Source: Pseudomonadota bacterium
Lineage (GTDB): Bacteria > Pseudomonadota > Gammaproteobacteria > Acidiferrobacterales > Acidiferrobacteraceae
DNA: 6,649 nucleotides
Assembly (NCBI GenBank): GCA_021795255.1
Contig: JAJYPQ010000228.1
Coordinates: 1 to 6,649, forward strand
Direction: 5' to 3'
Positions 5,134-6,649 of this stretch are shown here, piece after piece. A model generated the notes under the pieces. That model saw nothing but the letters and a program-made list of their open reading frames with translations. It was not told the DNA's origin and ran no database searches. Position 1 is the first letter of the stretch. Every line of letters begins with the position of its first letter. The position numbers and the translations under genes were made by a program.

Positions 5134-6075
5134 ATGAATACGAACAGCCGCAAGCAGGACGCCAGAAGCCAAACCGAGGGCTCGGGGCTCAACAATCCGC
5201 AGGGGGTTAAGACCGACATTCATCAGCAGATCACCGACCAGATATTGGAGGCGATGGAGCAAGCCCGAACCACGGGCCGGCGTCTGTGGGACTCGCAGCC
5301 ATCCCTACCCATGAACCTCACCACGGGCAAGCCCTACCAGGGCATAAACACTCTCATCCTTTGGGCCGCAGGCCTCCAGAACGCCTACACCTCCCCTTAC
5401 TGGCTCACGTACAAGCAAGCGTCCGACAAGGGCGGCCAGGTCCGCAAGGGCGAGCACGGGACCTTGTGCGTATTCTATAAGCCCTGGGAGGCGCAGGAGA
5501 GCAACACGGAAACCGGCGAGACGGAGACCACACGGGGCGCGGTCTTGAAGAGCTTCCGGGTATTCAACCTCGACCAAGTGGACGGCATCGAGGCCCCGGC
5601 CCGCGAACCCCGCGCGCCTTTCGCCCCCATCGAGGACGCCGAGCGGATCTTGCAAGCGAGCCCGGCCCGGATCGTCGAGGGCGGTGCGCAGGCCTTCTAC
5701 CGTCCGGCCACCGACACCATCTACCTGCCAGCCCGCGAGGCCTTCATAAACCCGGAAGCTTTCTATAGCACCGCCCTCCACGAGGTGACCCACAGCAGTG
5801 GCCACGCGTCGCGCCTAGCCCGCGACTTTAGCGGACGGTTTGGCGATGCGGCCTATGCCTTCGAGGAACTGATCGCGGAGATGGGGTCCGCGTTCCTGGC
5901 CGCCGACCTGGGGATCATCGGCAGCACCCTACAGGATCACGCCGACTACCTGGCCCACTGGATCGCGATCCTCAAGAGCGACAAGAAGGCCATCTTGACG
6001 GCCGCCGCGCAGGCCTCCAAGGCGCACGGGTTCATCAAAGCCTTGTTGGCCGACCAAGGGCAGGTGGCGGCGTAG
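5134..6075 (+). CDS. ardC: ArdC-type antirestriction protein (ssDNA-binding domain plus zincin-like domain)
   Basis: A 313-residue protein, close to the 297 of ArdC from plasmid pSa and related to the N-terminal part of TraC-type conjugal primases. Known members protect incoming single-stranded DNA from restriction in the recipient cytoplasm. The N-terminal ArdC domain (~27-150) shows the family marks PYQGINTLILW (Tyr68 onward), YWLTYKQA (89-96) and GGQVRKGEHGT (100-110), followed by a FRVFNLDQV segment. The C-terminal zincin-like domain holds His216-Glu217-Val-Thr-His220 with SSGH after it, and FEELIAEMGSAFLA (243-256), where a Glu is the likely third metal ligand. AGGAG lies at 5122-5126, 7 bases before the ATG. 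A sampled line is 78% GC, the highest in the window. The gene stands alone after a long non-coding block and is followed by a hairpin. Its job here is probably to help the element establish in restricting hosts. Confidence 0.93.
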   Translation: MNTNSRKQDARSQTEGSGLNNPQGVKTDIHQQITDQILEAMEQARTTGRRLWDSQPSLPMNLTTGKPYQGINTLILWAAGLQNAYTSPYWLTYKQASDKGGQVRKGEHGTLCVFYKPWEAQESNTETGETETTRGAVLKSFRVFNLDQVDGIEAPAREPRAPFAPIEDAERILQASPARIVEGGAQAFYRPATDTIYLPAREAFINPEAFYSTALHEVTHSSGHASRLARDFSGRFGDAAYAFEELIAEMGSAFLAADLGIIGSTLQDHADYLAHWIAILKSDKKAILTAAAQASKAHGFIKALLADQGQVAA

Positions 6076-6085
6076 GGCGCGGAGT

Positions 6086-6109
6086 GCCGGGTGCTTATAG
6101 GCGCCCGGC
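6086..6109. terminator. Hairpin after ardC, possible terminator lacking a T-tract
   Basis: GCCGGGTGC (6086-6094) pairs with GCGCCCGGC (6101-6109) through nine pairs (one G-T wobble), with loop TTATAG, 10 bases after the ardC stop. No T-run follows, so intrinsic termination is doubtful; it may be a transcript-stabilising or Rho-assisted 3' end. Confidence 0.45.
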
Positions 6110-6172
6110 CGGCGACCCACCGGGCCGCAACTGGCTAAAGCGCCAATCAAAACCGCGTGGGGGGCGCCTGGC

Positions 6173-6194
6173 GGTCAGCGGCGCGGCGCTGACC
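6173..6194. repeat. Second GC-rich hairpin between ardC and the small basic gene
   Basis: GGTCAGCG (6173-6180) and CGCTGACC (6187-6194) form a perfect 8-bp stem around GCGCGG. It is followed by C-rich sequence without a T-run. It may insulate the promoter downstream from ardC transcripts. Confidence 0.5.
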
Positions 6195-6210
6195 CCCTCA
6201 CCCCGTCCCC

Positions 6211-6239
6211 CTATTTACGATGACGCATCATCGAAATAG
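6211..6239. promoter_or_regulatory. Long palindrome upstream of the -35 (distal operator candidate)
   Basis: CTATTT (6211-6216) and CGATGA (6218-6223) pair with TCATCG (6228-6233) and AAATAG (6234-6239), giving 12 pairs with one bulged A at 6217 and a CGCA centre. Inside it, GATGACGCATCAT (6219-6231) is the exact inverse of the site at 6251-6263, with centres 32 bp apart, about three helical turns. It lies directly before the -35 box, as expected for a regulator that binds two faces of a promoter. Confidence 0.65.
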
Positions 6240-6240
6240 C

Positions 6241-6269
6241 TTGAATAAATATGATGCGTCATCTATAAT
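6241..6269 (+). promoter_or_regulatory. Near-consensus sigma70 promoter for the small basic gene
   Basis: TTGAAT (6241-6246) and a perfect TATAAT (6264-6269) are 17 bp apart. This is the best promoter in the window. The predicted start near 6276 leaves a ~24-base leader holding AGGAG (6288-6292) ahead of the ATG at 6300. Confidence 0.88.
6251..6263. promoter_or_regulatory. Proximal operator candidate within the promoter spacer
   Basis: ATGATGCGTCATC fills the spacer up to the -10 box and is the exact reverse complement of 6219-6231. Each copy is itself nearly palindromic, ATGA and TCAT around a 4-bp centre. A protein bound here would block RNA polymerase, so repression is the simple reading, perhaps by the gene's own product. 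Confidence 0.7.
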
Positions 6270-6299
6270 AGGCCATAGAAACAGCATAGGAGCATCGCT

Positions 6300-6542
6300 A
6301 TGAACAGGCAAACCAAGGGATCCGCGAGAGCGGGAAGCAACCGGGTCGGCGACGACGAAAACAAGGCCCCCAAGCGCGGGCGGCCCGCCAGCCCGATACC
6401 GCGCGCCATCCGCAACGCCGAGGCGGCGAGGCGCTATCGGGCACGCAAGAGGATGGAGAGGGAGGCGCGGCGGGATCCGCGCCAGCCCTTGCGGTCGGCA
6501 ATCATTGATCTATCGGCGGTGGCGGCGTGGAGGCGGCAATAA
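6300..6542 (+). CDS. Small, very basic putative DNA-binding protein (AT-hook core, bZIP-like basic segment)
   Basis: An 80-residue protein, extremely rich in arginine, with no membrane segment. PKRGRPASP (24-32) contains the RGRP core of an AT-hook, which in known proteins sits in the minor groove of AT-rich DNA. Residues 35-49 (RAIRNAEAARRYRAR) fit the spacing of the bZIP basic-region signature: Asn39, Ala42-Ala43, Arg45, Arg47 and Arg49. There is no leucine heptad after it, only ~30 residues ending DLSAVAAWRRQ. Bacterial phage and plasmid small proteins often carry a similar RRYRARKR segment, so homology to eukaryotic factors is unlikely. AGGAG at 6288-6292 sets the ATG, with 7-base spacing. 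The gene has its own strong promoter with doubled operators, which fits a tightly controlled plasmid regulator or accessory DNA-binding protein. I cannot assign a family. The stop codon lies within a 14-bp tandem duplication. Confidence 0.75.
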   Translation: MNRQTKGSARAGSNRVGDDENKAPKRGRPASPIPRAIRNAEAARRYRARKRMEREARRDPRQPLRSAIIDLSAVAAWRRQ

Positions 6543-6556
6543 GGAGGCGGCAATAA
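6529..6556. repeat. Perfect 14-bp tandem duplication spanning the stop codon
   Basis: GGAGGCGGCAATAA occurs twice in a row (6529-6542 and 6543-6556). The first copy encodes the end of the basic protein and its TAA; the second is outside the gene. It looks like a recent replication-slippage event. Confidence 0.95.
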
Positions 6557-6649
6557 CTTAGCGAGCCGCGTCATTTTCCACTTGCGAACGTTGCCGTAAT
6601 GTTCACGGGGGTCATCATTCGAGGCCCGGTACCGAAAAGGCGGACTTAT
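6557..6649. other. Window-end intergenic sequence, possible partial gene from 6599
   Basis: No clear gene is seen. An ATG at 6599 opens a frame that runs off the window (MFTGVIIRGPVPKRRTY), but the sequence ahead of it has no convincing ribosome binding site. It may be the start of the next gene or chance. Confidence 0.25.

Noticed and set aside
5305..5805. 166-codon minus-strand open frame inside ardC
   Set aside because: It is fully antisense to a recognised gene in a 70%+ GC region, with composition typical of a shadow frame (Gly/Leu/Arg-rich).
6219..6263. StbA-box (TTGCATCAT) operators as in IncW/IncN plasmids
   Set aside because: The GCATCAT core is shared, but StbA boxes are arrays of direct repeats and the flanking TT is absent. 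Here there are two longer inverted sites.
6557..6649. Tn3-family terminal inverted repeat (CTTAGCG...ATTTTCC, or GGGGTC at 6608)
   Set aside because: Both fragments recall Tn21-like ends, but spacing is wrong and neither gives a full 38-bp repeat with GGGG at one end and TAAG at the other.

Overview
The window looks like part of the backbone and accessory DNA of a conjugative plasmid or an integrative conjugative element from a GC-rich proteobacterium. The evidence is gene content: a stand-alone TopB/TraE-type topoisomerase III, an ArdC-type antirestriction protein, a phage-type adenine methyltransferase and several small unrecognised proteins, all on the + strand. I cannot name the species.

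Layout. (1) Positions 1-2600 form a tight operon. An unrecognised ~119-residue protein, whose start codon seems to be cut by the window edge after its first base, joins topB through a TAATG overlap. topB in turn overlaps by 8 bases a small two-helix membrane protein. (2) After an 82-base gap comes an 81-residue acidic protein with its own ribosome binding site, closed by a textbook intrinsic terminator at 2938-2964. (3) Just after that terminator an extended -10 promoter, flanked by an inverted repeat, drives a fusion of two helix-turn-helix (HTH) copies to an N6-adenine methyltransferase (3011-3808). (4) An HNH-type nuclease gene follows (3874-4602). Its GC content is clearly lower (47-50% in two sampled 60-base lines, against 75% in a sampled methyltransferase line). 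(5) Positions 4603-5133 are a ~530-base block without a convincing gene. It is rich in inverted and direct repeats and holds a G-quadruplex motif on the minus strand. (6) An ardC-like gene occupies 5134-6075. (7) A 224-base intergenic region carries two GC-rich hairpins and then a near-consensus promoter with a pair of inverted operator-like sites. It leads to an 80-residue, very basic protein (6300-6542) with an AT-hook core and a bZIP-like basic segment. (8) The last ~107 bases hold half of a 14-bp tandem duplication, which spans that gene's stop codon, and no clear gene.

How the parts may work together. Topoisomerase III, and perhaps the small membrane protein, would serve DNA processing during transfer or replication. 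The methyltransferase, the HNH protein and ArdC would all bear on restriction: marking the element's own DNA, possibly cutting DNA, and protecting incoming DNA in a new host. The most interesting candidate is the methyltransferase-HNH pair. It has the form of a compact, self-regulated restriction-modification-like cassette, but the composition break between the two genes argues that they may not have evolved together. The second is the small basic protein with its doubled operator, which looks like an autoregulated DNA-binding protein of an unusual type.
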